This document shows, piece by piece, positions 1 to 8,172 of a DNA stretch of 36,545 nucleotides. The DNA is from Verrucomicrobiota bacterium (GTDB lineage: Bacteria; Verrucomicrobiota; Verrucomicrobiia; Chthoniobacterales; JAFAMB01). Positions within the stretch are counted from its first letter, which is position 1; each line of letters opens with the position of its first letter. The position numbers and the translations under genes are program-made. The DNA lies in the NCBI GenBank assembly GCA_019239825.1, contig JAFAZK010000071.1:1-36545 (forward strand). The letters are read 5' to 3'. A model generated the notes under the pieces. That model was given only the letters and a program-made list of their open reading frames with translations. It was not told the origin of the DNA and made no database searches.

Positions 1-1578
1 GGTCCCGTCCCAGGAGACTCCGAGCACAGGTGGCTCTAACTCATTCTCGGCCATGCAGGCGAGCACATGCGCCCAATGATGTTGAACTCGCTTTATGGCT
101 AGCTGAGCGCTGTCTGCGTATTTGGTGGAGATATAATCCGGATGCAAATCGCAGGCTATTAACTCTGGCTGCGCTCCATACAGCCTGGGTAAATCTTCGA
201 CCGTCCGATGAAAAGCATCCAACGCCATCGTGGTCTCTAAATCGCCGATATGCTGGCTGATGAATACGTCGCGGCCGACGCTCAATGCGACCGCGTTTTT
301 CAAATGTGCTCCAACCGCGAGCACGGATGGCAGCGACTCTTTCATCCGGACCGGCAAAGGCGCATAACCGCGAGCGCGCCGCAGGACCATTTCACGACCG
401 CAGACTACCCGGGCGAGGGAGTCGTCGATATGCCGGACAATGGGGCGATCGTGTACCAGAAAGAAATCCGCGATATCTTTCAATCGGTCTAACGCTTCCA
501 CTTCGTCGATACAGATCGGTTCGTTCGCTAAATTCCCGCTGGTAGCAATGACCGGGACGCCAAGTTCCCGCATCAACAAATGATGGAGCGGCGTGCAGGG
601 GAGCATGACACCCAGAGTGCGGTTACCTGGTGCAACGGAGGAAGCGACGGCCGATTCTCCAGCCTGCCGCATCAACAAAACAATGGGTGATTCTGGAGAA
701 CTTAGTAATCGTTCCTCCAGGGTTGAAACCGCGCAATCGCGACTAACTTCGTCTAGCGTAGGATACATCAAGGCGAAGGGTTTTCCTTCCCGGCGTTTTC
801 GCTGCCGCAACCGTATGACGACCTCTTCCTCTTGTGCGGTGCAGATAAGTTGAAATCCGCCGATCCCCTTCAAAGCGATAACCTTACCTTGCCGGATCAA
901 TTCAGCGGCGTTCAACAAAGCCGCATCTTCAGAGGCTAAAATCTTACCGCTCGGATTCCACAACTCGAGATGGGGCCCACATACTGAGCAGGCATTCGGT
1001 TGGGCGTGAAACCGGCGGTTCAGCGAGTCGTGATATTCCGCGTCGCATGTGGGACACTGTTTGAACCGTCGCATGGACGTGTTTGGGCGATCGTACGGAA
1101 GTTCCTCGATTATGCTGAATCGCGGCCCGCAGTTCGTGCAGTTAGTAAACGGATAGCGATATCGCCGGTTCGCAGGGTCCAAGAGTTCACGCAAGCAATC
1201 CGCACAAATCGCGATGTCCGGAAGAATAAGCGCTGTCTTTGGTCCCGAGTCGTCGCTATAGCGAATCTCGAAGCCTTGATAGCCGACACAGTCGAGGAAG
1301 GAGGATTCCAAGCTCTGGATAATGGCCAGGGGAGGCTTCTCTTTCTCCAGCCGGTCCAGGAACTCCTGAAGGAGATCAAGCGGCCCTTCGACCTCGGTAA
1401 ATACACCCTGAGAAGAATTTAACACCCATCCGTCCAAGCGAAGTTGAGTAGCCAAACGATAAACGAACGGACGGAACCCGACTCCCTGAACCGCGCCGTG
1501 TACGATGATCTTGGCGCGGAGCAATTCGGACGCACCCTTAGACTCAGATATTTTGCTGAACAGTCTCGGGGGGTGCAT
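1..1578 (-). CDS. hypF: Carbamoyltransferase HypF, 3' part beyond left edge
   Basis: HypF uses carbamoyl phosphate to make the thiocarbamate that becomes the cyanide ligands of the [NiFe] active-site iron, working with HypE in the cytoplasm. The frame is open without interruption from an ATG at 1576-1578 to base 1, giving 526 residues of a protein normally about 750 long. The N-terminal acylphosphatase domain shows VHGAVQGVGFRPF near residues 26-38. It is followed by the paired zinc fingers (CADC, CTNCGPRF, CPTC, CSVCGP) and then the YrdC-like and Kae1-like regions. The last residues seen include HHWAHVLACMAENEL and end in GVSWDGT, all typical of HypF. The ATG lies 35 bases inside the preceding Nfu/Rieske gene, which suggests translational coupling. 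The missing C-terminal third and the rest of the hyp set should lie to the left. Confidence 0.93.
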   Translation of the reverse strand, partial: MHPPRLFSKISESKGASELLRAKIIVHGAVQGVGFRPFVYRLATQLRLDGWVLNSSQGVFTEVEGPLDLLQEFLDRLEKEKPPLAIIQSLESSFLDCVGYQGFEIRYSDDSGPKTALILPDIAICADCLRELLDPANRRYRYPFTNCTNCGPRFSIIEELPYDRPNTSMRRFKQCPTCDAEYHDSLNRRFHAQPNACSVCGPHLELWNPSGKILASEDAALLNAAELIRQGKVIALKGIGGFQLICTAQEEEVVIRLRQRKRREGKPFALMYPTLDEVSRDCAVSTLEERLLSSPESPIVLLMRQAGESAVASSVAPGNRTLGVMLPCTPLHHLLMRELGVPVIATSGNLANEPICIDEVEALDRLKDIADFFLVHDRPIVRHIDDSLARVVCGREMVLRRARGYAPLPVRMKESLPSVLAVGAHLKNAVALSVGRDVFISQHIGDLETTMALDAFHRTVEDLPRLYGAQPELIACDLHPDYISTKYADSAQLAIKRVQHHWAHVLACMAENELEPPVLGVSWDGT

Positions 1579-2479
1579 CCACGACCTCTTTAGTTAGCGC
1601 CACTTTCACAACGTTTTCCTGTACTAGAAGGGGGAGAGGATCGAGATGCGCGCTAGGCATCGAAGCGCAACGGCCGGCTTGTACTACATCGTACCGATGA
1701 TTCAACGCACAGGATAGGAAACCGCCCTCAAATGACCCCGTGTCGAGCGGCATATTACAGGCAGGGCACCGGTTACGATAGGCATAGAGCATGCCGTTGA
1801 CTTTGCATATTACGAGGCGCACATCACCGATCCGGACCGGCATCCAGGCTCCCTCTTCGAGTTGATGAGCGGTCTTTACAACCGTCCACTCGGTGACGGC
1901 CCGCCGTGAGACGAGTAAAGCCGCTGACTTATCCTGTTCTACCCCTTCGACTTCAAAATGCACCAGATCCGGACAGGCTTGTTCAATGGCGTGCCGGATC
2001 GCGAGCTCCAGCGTTACCGATGATGAAGCGCAGCTCTGACAAGTCCCCTGTAGCCGCAACCTGGCAACGTCATTTTCCAGGCTAATCAACTCCACGTTTC
2101 CGCCGTGACTCTTGAGATAAGGGCGGACCTTGTCGAGCGCCTCAAGCAATCGGTCTTCCAAGTTCAACGGATGCAAATCATGAATTAAAAGAAGCCCTTT
2201 GACGACATCGTCCCGGATCAGATCGCGAAAAACTTTTCTGCCTTCTGGCCCGTCTTCGCTCACGACTTGTAGAATCCGTTTCAAGCCAGTCCCGTAGAAA
2301 CCTAACACTGACTCCATACAATCCTGGATCAGCTCCCTGGCTCCGGGATAGGGCAACGCTTCGACTTCTGCTAACAACTTCTGCAGGCGTTCACCATGTG
2401 CGTTGATATCATCGCCCGGGTTAGCCGCGGGCGACGCCGAGACTAACTCACCATTCGGACCTGCGGATTTCTGTTCCAT
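1544..2479 (-). CDS. Nfu-domain/Rieske-like iron-sulfur fusion protein of the hydrogenase cluster
   Basis: This 311-residue protein has three parts. An alpha-helical N-terminal section spans about residues 25-105. A NifU C-terminal (Nfu) domain at about 106-180 carries the cluster-binding pair C147-Q-S-C150. A Rieske-like domain at about 210-296 has possible ligands C238, C241, C257 and H261. The classical Rieske pattern CxH...CxxH is not present: the spacing here is CxxC...CxxxH. It sits between hypA and hypF, and its 3' end overlaps hypF. Iron-sulfur proteins called HucE and HhyE have been proposed to carry electrons from mycobacterial uptake hydrogenases, and this protein is a plausible functional counterpart. 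That role is an inference from position and domains; a cluster-assembly role is the alternative. Confidence 0.85.
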   Translation of the reverse strand: MEQKSAGPNGELVSASPAANPGDDINAHGERLQKLLAEVEALPYPGARELIQDCMESVLGFYGTGLKRILQVVSEDGPEGRKVFRDLIRDDVVKGLLLIHDLHPLNLEDRLLEALDKVRPYLKSHGGNVELISLENDVARLRLQGTCQSCASSSVTLELAIRHAIEQACPDLVHFEVEGVEQDKSAALLVSRRAVTEWTVVKTAHQLEEGAWMPVRIGDVRLVICKVNGMLYAYRNRCPACNMPLDTGSFEGGFLSCALNHRYDVVQAGRCASMPSAHLDPLPLLVQENVVKVALTKEVVDAPPETVQQNI

Positions 2480-2492
2480 ACAAAGTGCTGCT

Positions 2493-2918
2493 TCAGCTTA
2501 GGTTACGGACAAAATCGGATGAGCCCGGCAAGGTCTCTACGGGTTCGTCGGACACAAATCGGACGGATTTGATCGCGCAATCATTCCCTTCTATAGGCTC
2601 GACCGCTGCACCACAATTTGGGCACTGCAGAGTTGGCACGGGCGCTGCCGAGAGTGCATCCTCCCAATACTTGGGTCGCCCGGAGTAATCGCAATAATGA
2701 CACCGCACCACTGCCGGAACTCGTTCGATTTCCAGAGCGGAATCGCGAATGGGTGTTTCTTGAGTAATCGCCATGTAGCAGAAGCGGAGTTGTTCTTCTT
2801 CTACATGGCTCAATTCGCCAACGGCCAACCTGACTGCGATCACTCGTTTGACGGAGCGTTCAGCGACAAACTCCAGGATGCTATCCACAACCGCCGAGGC
2901 AATCGACAGCTCATGCAT
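2493..2918 (-). CDS. hypA: Hydrogenase nickel metallochaperone HypA
   Basis: HypA delivers nickel to the hydrogenase large subunit together with the GTPase HypB. The 141-residue protein starts with the invariant MHE nickel-binding N-terminus (H2, E3). It has the structural zinc site as two CxxC pairs, C73/C76 (CHYC) and C99/C102 (CPNC). The start at 2918 is fixed by the need for His at position 2; a second ATG a few bases further in is out of register with this. The length is slightly above the usual 113-120 residues because of a short C-terminal tail after KSVRFV. It lies downstream of hypB, and 13 bases separate its stop from the Nfu/Rieske start. Confidence 0.95.
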   Translation of the reverse strand: MHELSIASAVVDSILEFVAERSVKRVIAVRLAVGELSHVEEEQLRFCYMAITQETPIRDSALEIERVPAVVRCHYCDYSGRPKYWEDALSAAPVPTLQCPNCGAAVEPIEGNDCAIKSVRFVSDEPVETLPGSSDFVRNLS

Positions 2919-2940
2919 CGTATCCGTTCGGCATTTGAGG

Positions 2941-3082
2941 TTTGGCGTTTGGCGTTTGGCATTCGCCGGTTACAACTCTGTCTCGACCGTCGAGGGTTGT
3001 CATTGGCAAGGGTACGGATTGAGTTGGATTTTTCAGAGGCTGTGATTTCCCCAGCGCGCTCCTGATCTCGCCAAACGCCAAA
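2941..3082. repeat. Inverted repeat between hypB and hypA
   Basis: A 14-base arm (TTTGGCGTTTGGCG, 2941-2954), itself made of a tandem TTTGGCG unit, is matched perfectly in inverted orientation at 3069-3082, just after the hypB stop. The loop is about 114 bases. Transcribed, it would form a long-armed hairpin between two co-directional genes and could affect mRNA stability or partial termination. It has no T-run, so it is not a standard terminator. Confidence 0.6.
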
Positions 3083-3085
3083 CGT

Positions 3086-3760
3086 TTACACAGCGAGCAA
3101 AGCTGCCTTCACTTGGTCAAGACCAGCGCCAGTTTTACAACTGGTAGGAATGACCGTGATATCCGGTTTCAAACGATGAACGTCCTCACTCAGTTCAGAC
3201 ACGCTTACCCCCATCGCTTCGGCGAGATCAATTTTGTTGATCACAACCAGCTGGGCTCCCAGAAACATATGCGGATGTTTCCTGACCATGTACGGACCTT
3301 CGGTAACGCTTACCACGACCACACGCGCCTTTGATCCAAGTGGGAACTCCGCCGGACAAATCAAGTTGCCGATGTTCTCAATGAAGATCAGCCGCAGATT
3401 ATCGAGCTTCGTCTTTCTAAGCGCTTTGCCGACCAAGTTCGCATCCAGGTGACAACCATTGACCGTAGCGATCTGCACCACCGGCACACTTTGACTGGCA
3501 ATCAGATCAGCATCGTTGCTGGTAGTAGCGTCGCCGTTGAACACGGCGACGCCAATTTGATCTTTTAATCTTTCTACCAGCCGAGTGATCAGTGTGGTCT
3601 TACCGGATCCAATCGCGCCCATGACATCGATCGCCGTTATCCCGCGGCTATCGAGCAGAGCCCGGTTCTCGTGGGCCAGCTTTGCGTTGGCTTCTAGAAG
3701 GCTATGTTCAAGTTCGATGTCGTATATCTCGTCCGGAGCCGCTTCGATTTGCTGAATCAT
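3086..3760 (-). CDS. hypB: Hydrogenase nickel-insertion GTPase HypB
   Basis: HypB is a SIMIBI-class GTPase that drives nickel transfer into the hydrogenase large subunit with HypA. The 224-residue sequence shows the P-loop GAIGSGKT (residues 48-55), the dimer-interface metal-site motif NGCHLDA (C103, H104), the motif ENIGNLICPAEF with C135, and the guanine-specificity motif NKID (about 175-178). It lacks both the histidine-rich stretch and the N-terminal CxxCGC motif of E. coli HypB, so it should act as a metallochaperone partner rather than a nickel store. A purine-rich ribosome-binding sequence (GAAAGG) precedes the ATG. It follows hhyL with a 37-base gap. Confidence 0.95.
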   Translation of the reverse strand: MIQQIEAAPDEIYDIELEHSLLEANAKLAHENRALLDSRGITAIDVMGAIGSGKTTLITRLVERLKDQIGVAVFNGDATTSNDADLIASQSVPVVQIATVNGCHLDANLVGKALRKTKLDNLRLIFIENIGNLICPAEFPLGSKARVVVVSVTEGPYMVRKHPHMFLGAQLVVINKIDLAEAMGVSVSELSEDVHRLKPDITVIPTSCKTGAGLDQVKAALLAV

Positions 3761-3797
3761 AGCCTTTCTTTCTTAGAAGTTGGCGTAACGGAATTGC

Positions 3798-5603
3798 TTA
3801 TCGTTTGGCCAGTCCGGCGTACGCGGTCGGGGTATGGTATTGCTCCACGACTTTGCCATCACCCAGGTACATATGAACTCCACACGGGAGGCAGGGATCG
3901 AAGCTGCGAACCGCCCGCATGATATCGATTCCTTTAAATTTGTCCGGACCGTTTTCTTCGAAGATTGGTGTGTTCTGCACCGCATCCTCGTACGGACCAG
4001 GCGTACCGTAAGAATCCCGCGGATTGGCATTCCAACAGGTCGGTGGATAAGGATGATAATTAGCGACTTTACCGTTTCGAATCACCAGATGATGCGATAG
4101 TACGCCGCGCACCGCCTCGTGGAAACCGCATCCGATGGCTTCATTCGGAACCTTAAACGGTGTGAACGTCTCAGTGCGGCCGGCATGCAATTCTTTCATG
4201 GCCTTCTCCACGAAATGCATCGCCAGCGCGGCTGAATAAGCTTGGAAATAAGTGCGGGCGCGATCGCGTTCGAGTGCGTTGCTCCATTTTGGGATCTTCC
4301 ACTCGAGCTCCACTTCCGGTTTCATTGCGGTCTTCGGCAGGAGGATCTTGACGCTCTTACCAGTAGACTTGACGTAACCGACATCGACCAAGCCGGCCAT
4401 CGCCGTTACCCAAAGCCGAGGCAGCGGGCCGCCACCGGTATCCAACGCCAGATGATCTCCAGTCCTTTTATCAAGCCAGCGTGGTGACATAACCCAAGTG
4501 TATTTTCCGCCGAAGTCGCGTTTCTGGGGTTGTGGAATCGTGGTTTGATTCCAAGGATGACGCTGATCGATCGGATTACCGAGCGGATCTTCCTTCACAA
4601 AAGTCTCGCTCTTATCCCAATCCTCATAATAGGACGATCCTAAGAGGATGCGCAGTCCAACGTTAATATCTACAAGGTTAGTGGTAACTAGCTCACCATC
4701 GACAATGATCCCCGGGGTAACGAACATCGCCTTTCCCCACTTATCCATCGTCTTGTAGTTGTAATCACAAACATCCGGATCCTGGAATGAACCCCAGCAT
4801 CCCATTAAAGGCCGGCGGAATCCGACTTGTTCATAACCAGGTAACGCTTCGTAGAAGAAATCGAACAGGTCATCATGCAGCGGTACACACCGCTTCATGA
4901 ATTCGATGTATCTCATTAGCCGGATTAGGAAATCAGTGAAGAGTTGGACGGACGGCACCGTACCAACACCACCCGGATACAAGGTCGACGGATGCACGTG
5001 GCGGCCTTCCATCAGACAGAACATTTCCCGCGTCATCCGGCTCACCTGAAGCGTTTCGCGATAAAATTCGCCTTCAAACGGATTCAGAGCCGTCATGATA
5101 TCCGATATCTTACGATACCCATGGTCAGCGGCATGCGGCGCATCGGTGGTTTTGGCTTTCTCCCAAACACCAGGATTGGTTTCCCGCACCATCTTCTCGC
5201 AAAAATCGACCCCAACCAGATTATCCTGGAAAATGTTATGGTCGAACATGTACTCGGCAGCTTCGCCCAGATTCAGAATCCATTCGGCCATGGCCGGCGG
5301 TTTGATCCCGTACGCCATGTTTTGCGCGTAGATGGAGCAGGTACAGTGATTGTCACCGCAGATCCCGCAGATACGGCTCGTAATGAAATGCGTATCGCGG
5401 GGATCCTTGTTCTTCATGAAAATGCTATAACCGCGGAAAATCGAGGAAGTGCTGTGGCATTCGACTACCTTCTTATTAGCAAAGTCAATTTTCGTGAAGA
5501 TGCCCAGGCTTCCGACAATACGCGTGATCGGATCCCAAGACATTTCCACAATGTTTTCGGGATGAGATTTGGTTTCCCGAACAGGAGCAGTTGCGACTGA
5601 CAT
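3798..5603 (-). CDS. hhyL: [NiFe]-hydrogenase large subunit, group 1h type
   Basis: This is the catalytic subunit that splits H2 at the Ni-Fe(CN)2CO centre. The 601-residue protein carries the L1 motif RICGICGDNH (C79 and C82 as nickel ligands, H86) and the L2 motif SFDPCLPCGVH (C571, C574, H577). The SFDPCLPCGVHMY form of L2 is characteristic of group 1h (actinobacterial-type, high-affinity) enzymes. A 24-residue tail follows H577; in this family the tail is removed by the maturation endopeptidase, whose gene is at 7678-8172. An AAGGAG ribosome-binding site lies 8 bases before the ATG. The small-subunit gene ends 27 bases upstream, so the two should be co-transcribed. Enzymes of this group oxidise trace atmospheric H2 to support persistence during starvation. 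Confidence 0.97.
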   Translation of the reverse strand: MSVATAPVRETKSHPENIVEMSWDPITRIVGSLGIFTKIDFANKKVVECHSTSSIFRGYSIFMKNKDPRDTHFITSRICGICGDNHCTCSIYAQNMAYGIKPPAMAEWILNLGEAAEYMFDHNIFQDNLVGVDFCEKMVRETNPGVWEKAKTTDAPHAADHGYRKISDIMTALNPFEGEFYRETLQVSRMTREMFCLMEGRHVHPSTLYPGGVGTVPSVQLFTDFLIRLMRYIEFMKRCVPLHDDLFDFFYEALPGYEQVGFRRPLMGCWGSFQDPDVCDYNYKTMDKWGKAMFVTPGIIVDGELVTTNLVDINVGLRILLGSSYYEDWDKSETFVKEDPLGNPIDQRHPWNQTTIPQPQKRDFGGKYTWVMSPRWLDKRTGDHLALDTGGGPLPRLWVTAMAGLVDVGYVKSTGKSVKILLPKTAMKPEVELEWKIPKWSNALERDRARTYFQAYSAALAMHFVEKAMKELHAGRTETFTPFKVPNEAIGCGFHEAVRGVLSHHLVIRNGKVANYHPYPPTCWNANPRDSYGTPGPYEDAVQNTPIFEENGPDKFKGIDIMRAVRSFDPCLPCGVHMYLGDGKVVEQYHTPTAYAGLAKR

Positions 5604-5630
5604 TTGATAATCTCCTTTGGTTAACGAGGG

Positions 5631-6701
5631 TTAAGCGTTTGCGTAATGTTTGGGTTGATAGCCGGTGGTTAGTTCCCCGCGAGGATGGCGCCAGGCCGGC
5701 TCCTTATTCGCGGAGCGTTGAGTTAATTCCCGCAAAGCTTTGATGATCCCACCGGTAACTCCGGACATTGCAGAGGAAACCATGGCACCTGGAGGCGGAT
5801 TCATGAATGGCATAAACTTATCCGGAAAGCCCGGCATGGTGCAGCCGATGCAGATTCCACCGACATTGGGGCAACCACCGATTCCATCCATCCAACCTCG
5901 CTTGGTAACGTTACAATTCACTACCGGGCCCCAGCACCCCAGCTTCACAATGCACTTCGGCGAGCCATAGACCTCGGCGAAATCGCCTTCTTCATAGTAA
6001 CCGCCACGATCGCAACCTTCGTGCACCGTTTTGCCAAACAACCACTGTGGGCGCAGTTCGCTGTCCAACGGTATTACCGGCGCTAAACCCGAGACCTGAT
6101 AAAGCAAGTAAAGCAGTGTCTCCATCATGTTGTCTGGTTGCACCGGACAGCCCGGGACATTGACAACTGGAAGTCCTGCCTTGGAGCGCCAATCCCAACC
6201 GAGATAGTCAGCAACACCCATGGCGCCAGTTGGATTACCTTCCATCGCGTGGATGCCGCCGTAAGTTGCACAGGTACCACAAGCAACGATAGCGAGCGCT
6301 TTGGGTGAAAGCCGGTCGAGCCATTCGTTGGTGGTTATCGGTTGCCCAGTTTTTGCGTCGGTTCCTAACGCCGCCCAGTAACCTTCTTTCTTGATCTTTT
6401 CGTTCGGGATCGAGCCCTCTACGACCAGAACAAACGGATCCAATTTTCCTTCCGCGGCGTCATACCAGTGCTTCATGAAGTCGTCGCCGACCTCGTAGGC
6501 CAGTACTGGATTGTGCAAATGCACGGTGGGGAGCCCGGGAATCGCTCCCATAACAACGTCTTCGATGCTCGGCAAAGAAGCGGCGGTGACTGAAACTGAA
6601 TCGCCGTCGCATCCCAGACCGGTGGTCATCCAAACAACGTGGACTTCCTTTACGTCCGGAGGACGGTGAGCTCCGATTGATGGGGATGCTGCAGATGCCA
6701 T
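5631..6701 (-). CDS. hhyS: [NiFe]-hydrogenase small subunit, group 1h type
   Basis: This is the electron-transfer subunit with three iron-sulfur clusters. The 356-residue protein starts directly with the mature domain and has no twin-arginine signal, so the enzyme should be cytoplasmic. The proximal-cluster motif is GLGCDGD: C31 is followed by Asp34 where most [NiFe] hydrogenases have the second Cys. This gives the 3Cys-1Asp proximal cluster described for the Ralstonia eutropha actinobacterial-type, oxygen-tolerant hydrogenase. Further ligands are visible in VACGTCATYGG, NVPGCPVQPDN, HEGCDRGG and the Cys-rich region around residues 250-288. A GGAAAG sequence precedes the ATG. It is co-directional with hhyL. 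Confidence 0.96.
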   Translation of the reverse strand: MASAASPSIGAHRPPDVKEVHVVWMTTGLGCDGDSVSVTAASLPSIEDVVMGAIPGLPTVHLHNPVLAYEVGDDFMKHWYDAAEGKLDPFVLVVEGSIPNEKIKKEGYWAALGTDAKTGQPITTNEWLDRLSPKALAIVACGTCATYGGIHAMEGNPTGAMGVADYLGWDWRSKAGLPVVNVPGCPVQPDNMMETLLYLLYQVSGLAPVIPLDSELRPQWLFGKTVHEGCDRGGYYEEGDFAEVYGSPKCIVKLGCWGPVVNCNVTKRGWMDGIGGCPNVGGICIGCTMPGFPDKFMPFMNPPPGAMVSSAMSGVTGGIIKALRELTQRSANKEPAWRHPRGELTTGYQPKHYANA

Positions 6702-6778
6702 GGCTTTTCTTTCCGTTTTGGCTTTCTGATTTTTGGCGAGCTGGTGCCGTCTCGGCCTAACTCGCGAGATCTACTTAG

Positions 6779-7336
6779 TTACTTTCTGGCGGAGACAGCT
6801 CCGTCTTTGTCGAGATCGCCGCCAAAATGGCGAGCGAATGAAATGATGAAGTTGAAGGTTCGGGCAACCTCCGGCTCTTTTAGCAACCCGGGGAGGCTGA
6901 GAAGCCCGTACCCGTGATCAGACCGCGCCTCCGGATCTCGAGCGGCGGCCGACAAGGCACGGCCGGTTTGTGAGATGATTTTCACCACTTCCGGTTCAAA
7001 GAAACCGGCTTCCTTCAACGATCCAAGCTCGCGCATAAAGTCGCGGACAGCCGGGATCATCGCTTGGAGATTTTGACCAGCCGCTTTCAGCTCATCTAAG
7101 TCAACCGACTCGAACGTTTTAGAGAGACCGGCTACCCCCGCTCGGCCAAGTTGGCCGACACCCTTCGAGACTGAGTTCAGCATCGCTTCCCCTCTCTCCA
7201 AAAAGTCGTTAAGCATTTGTGACTTTTCCAGCAGGGAAACCAACGAATGGACGACCTGTGGATCCTGCAGCTTTTCCACAAGGAGATCCGCTCCGCGCCC
7301 GGAGGCGCCGGGAAATGAAGAGATTTTCGCGCTCAT
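6779..7336 (-). CDS. DUF1641-like helical protein upstream of the hydrogenase small subunit
   Basis: This 185-residue protein is predicted to be mainly alpha-helical. Heptad-like stretches run from about residue 17 to 55 (HSLVSLLEKSQMLNDFL) and through 70-110. A C-terminal part (about 130-175) contains GLLSLPGLLKEPEVARTFNF, a pattern of DUF1641 proteins often encoded beside hydrogenases and formate dehydrogenases. There is no signal peptide, transmembrane segment or Cys motif. It is the first gene of the structural operon, 77 bases before hhyS. In the different group 2a Huc enzyme the gene in this position makes the HucM scaffold; a comparable anchoring or quinone-access role is possible but not shown by the sequence. 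No convincing ribosome-binding site precedes the ATG. Confidence 0.75.
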   Translation of the reverse strand: MSAKISSFPGASGRGADLLVEKLQDPQVVHSLVSLLEKSQMLNDFLERGEAMLNSVSKGVGQLGRAGVAGLSKTFESVDLDELKAAGQNLQAMIPAVRDFMRELGSLKEAGFFEPEVVKIISQTGRALSAAARDPEARSDHGYGLLSLPGLLKEPEVARTFNFIISFARHFGGDLDKDGAVSARK

Positions 7337-7677
7337 TTATTAGCCTAGACAGGTGTTCAGCGAAAGCGGGAGCCATTCCCCGCGGCGATAAATCAAAAGA
7401 CGCCTGCAGAGGGTGGCACCCTCGGTAACGCGAGGCGTTGATTCCATATACAGAATGACTACTCAGCACGAGTAGCCGGATGGGGGTTACAAGTTTAGAC
7501 CATCACCCATGGATTATTTAAATCAAATCTTAACTTAGCGATTTTTGTTAAATTTTTTTAAATTCAAAATTCGGATCGCGGATAATCGTGGGGAGCGGTA
7601 GGGACGAGCTCCTGCTCGTCCGGATTTCGGCTTCGGGAAGTCGAGCCTGGCAAGTACGCACGAACAGGAGCTCGTCC
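7337..7677. other. Leader and repeat region between accessory and structural hydrogenase genes
   Basis: This gap has no credible gene. From left to right it holds a nested hairpin (7400-7438), a strongly A/T-rich stretch (about 7511-7570) suited to a minus-strand promoter for the structural operon, and a palindromic repeat pair (7596-7683) that overlaps the protease gene end. I could not identify a clear -35/-10 pair. Confidence 0.6.
7400..7438 (-). terminator. Nested hairpin in the hhy leader, terminator- or attenuator-like
   Basis: The outer arms ACGCCT (7400-7405) and AGGCGT (7433-7438) enclose an almost gapless inner hairpin, GAGGGTG-G-CACCCTC (7409-7423). Read on the minus strand, the structure is followed by CTTTTGATTT. 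It lies 64-102 bases before the DUF1641-like start, downstream of the protease gene and inside the likely 5' leader. It may separate the accessory genes from the structural operon or fold in the leader; it may also be just another repeat copy. Confidence 0.45.
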
Positions 7678-7683
7678 CTACCG
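7596..7683. repeat. Palindromic repeat pair (REPIN-like), family A
   Basis: The left arm starts CGGTAGGGACGAGCTCCTG (7596 on) and the right arm (7661-7683) is its inverse, with one mismatch over 23 bases, enclosing about 40 bases. Each arm also contains the short palindrome GACGAGC/GCTCGTC. The same sequence recurs at 21162-21430, degenerately at 12595-12616, and inside a gene at 22998-23019. The stop codon of the maturation protease (7678-7680) lies in the right arm. Confidence 0.85.
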
Positions 7684-8172
7684 TTCGCTACACAGCTTAT
7701 CAATCAACCTTCGAATCATCCGGACTGCCTCGGGGACAGCCGCTTGTACCGATTCGCTCAATTCAATCCGGCCGTCTTCCGTTTCCAAAACCGCGGGTTC
7801 GCAGGCGACCAGGTAAAGTCTTTCGATTTGACCGCCCAATGATTGAGTCAAACGGAGAACAGCGACCGGATCTAAACTGTGACCATCCGGGGTCGTTACC
7901 TCCAAATTTCCGATCTTTTCCTGGTCCAACTCGATCAGGTAAACCGTGCCCGGAGGTTCACCTCTCGTCGTGATATCGACCAAGATCGTGGCGGCATATC
8001 CATCCATAATCGCATAGGCCAAATCGTAACTACGGATGCCAAAGTCCACCGCAACAACGCCTTCGGGTAGCGGAGACCTGATCAGCTCTTTAATGACCTC
8101 GCCTCCAAAACCATCATCGCCGAAAAAGATGTTCCCGATTCCGGCAATAAGAATGCGATCGCTGGCATTCAT
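7678..8172 (-). CDS. Hydrogenase maturation endopeptidase (M52 family)
   Basis: This protease removes the C-terminal tail of the large subunit after nickel insertion. The 164-residue protein has the N-terminal GIGNIFFGDDGFG motif, with D20 in the place of the metal-contacting Glu/Asp. The second metal ligand region is D66 in LVDITT and the third is H98 in PDGHSLDP. Length and order fit the HupD/HyaD/HycI family. Its ATG (8170-8172) overlaps the stop of the upstream 449-residue gene as ATGA, so the two are translationally coupled. The last codon and stop (CGG TAG) coincide with an arm of a palindromic repeat. The substrate should be the large subunit encoded at 3798-5603. Confidence 0.93.
   Translation of the reverse strand: MNASDRILIAGIGNIFFGDDGFGGEVIKELIRSPLPEGVVAVDFGIRSYDLAYAIMDGYAATILVDITTRGEPPGTVYLIELDQEKIGNLEVTTPDGHSLDPVAVLRLTQSLGGQIERLYLVACEPAVLETEDGRIELSESVQAAVPEAVRMIRRLIDKLCSER

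Noticed and set aside
4944-5600. Plus-strand frame of 218 codons opposite the hydrogenase large subunit
   Set aside because: The opposite strand encodes the invariant hydrogenase L1 motif; this frame has no recognisable domain.
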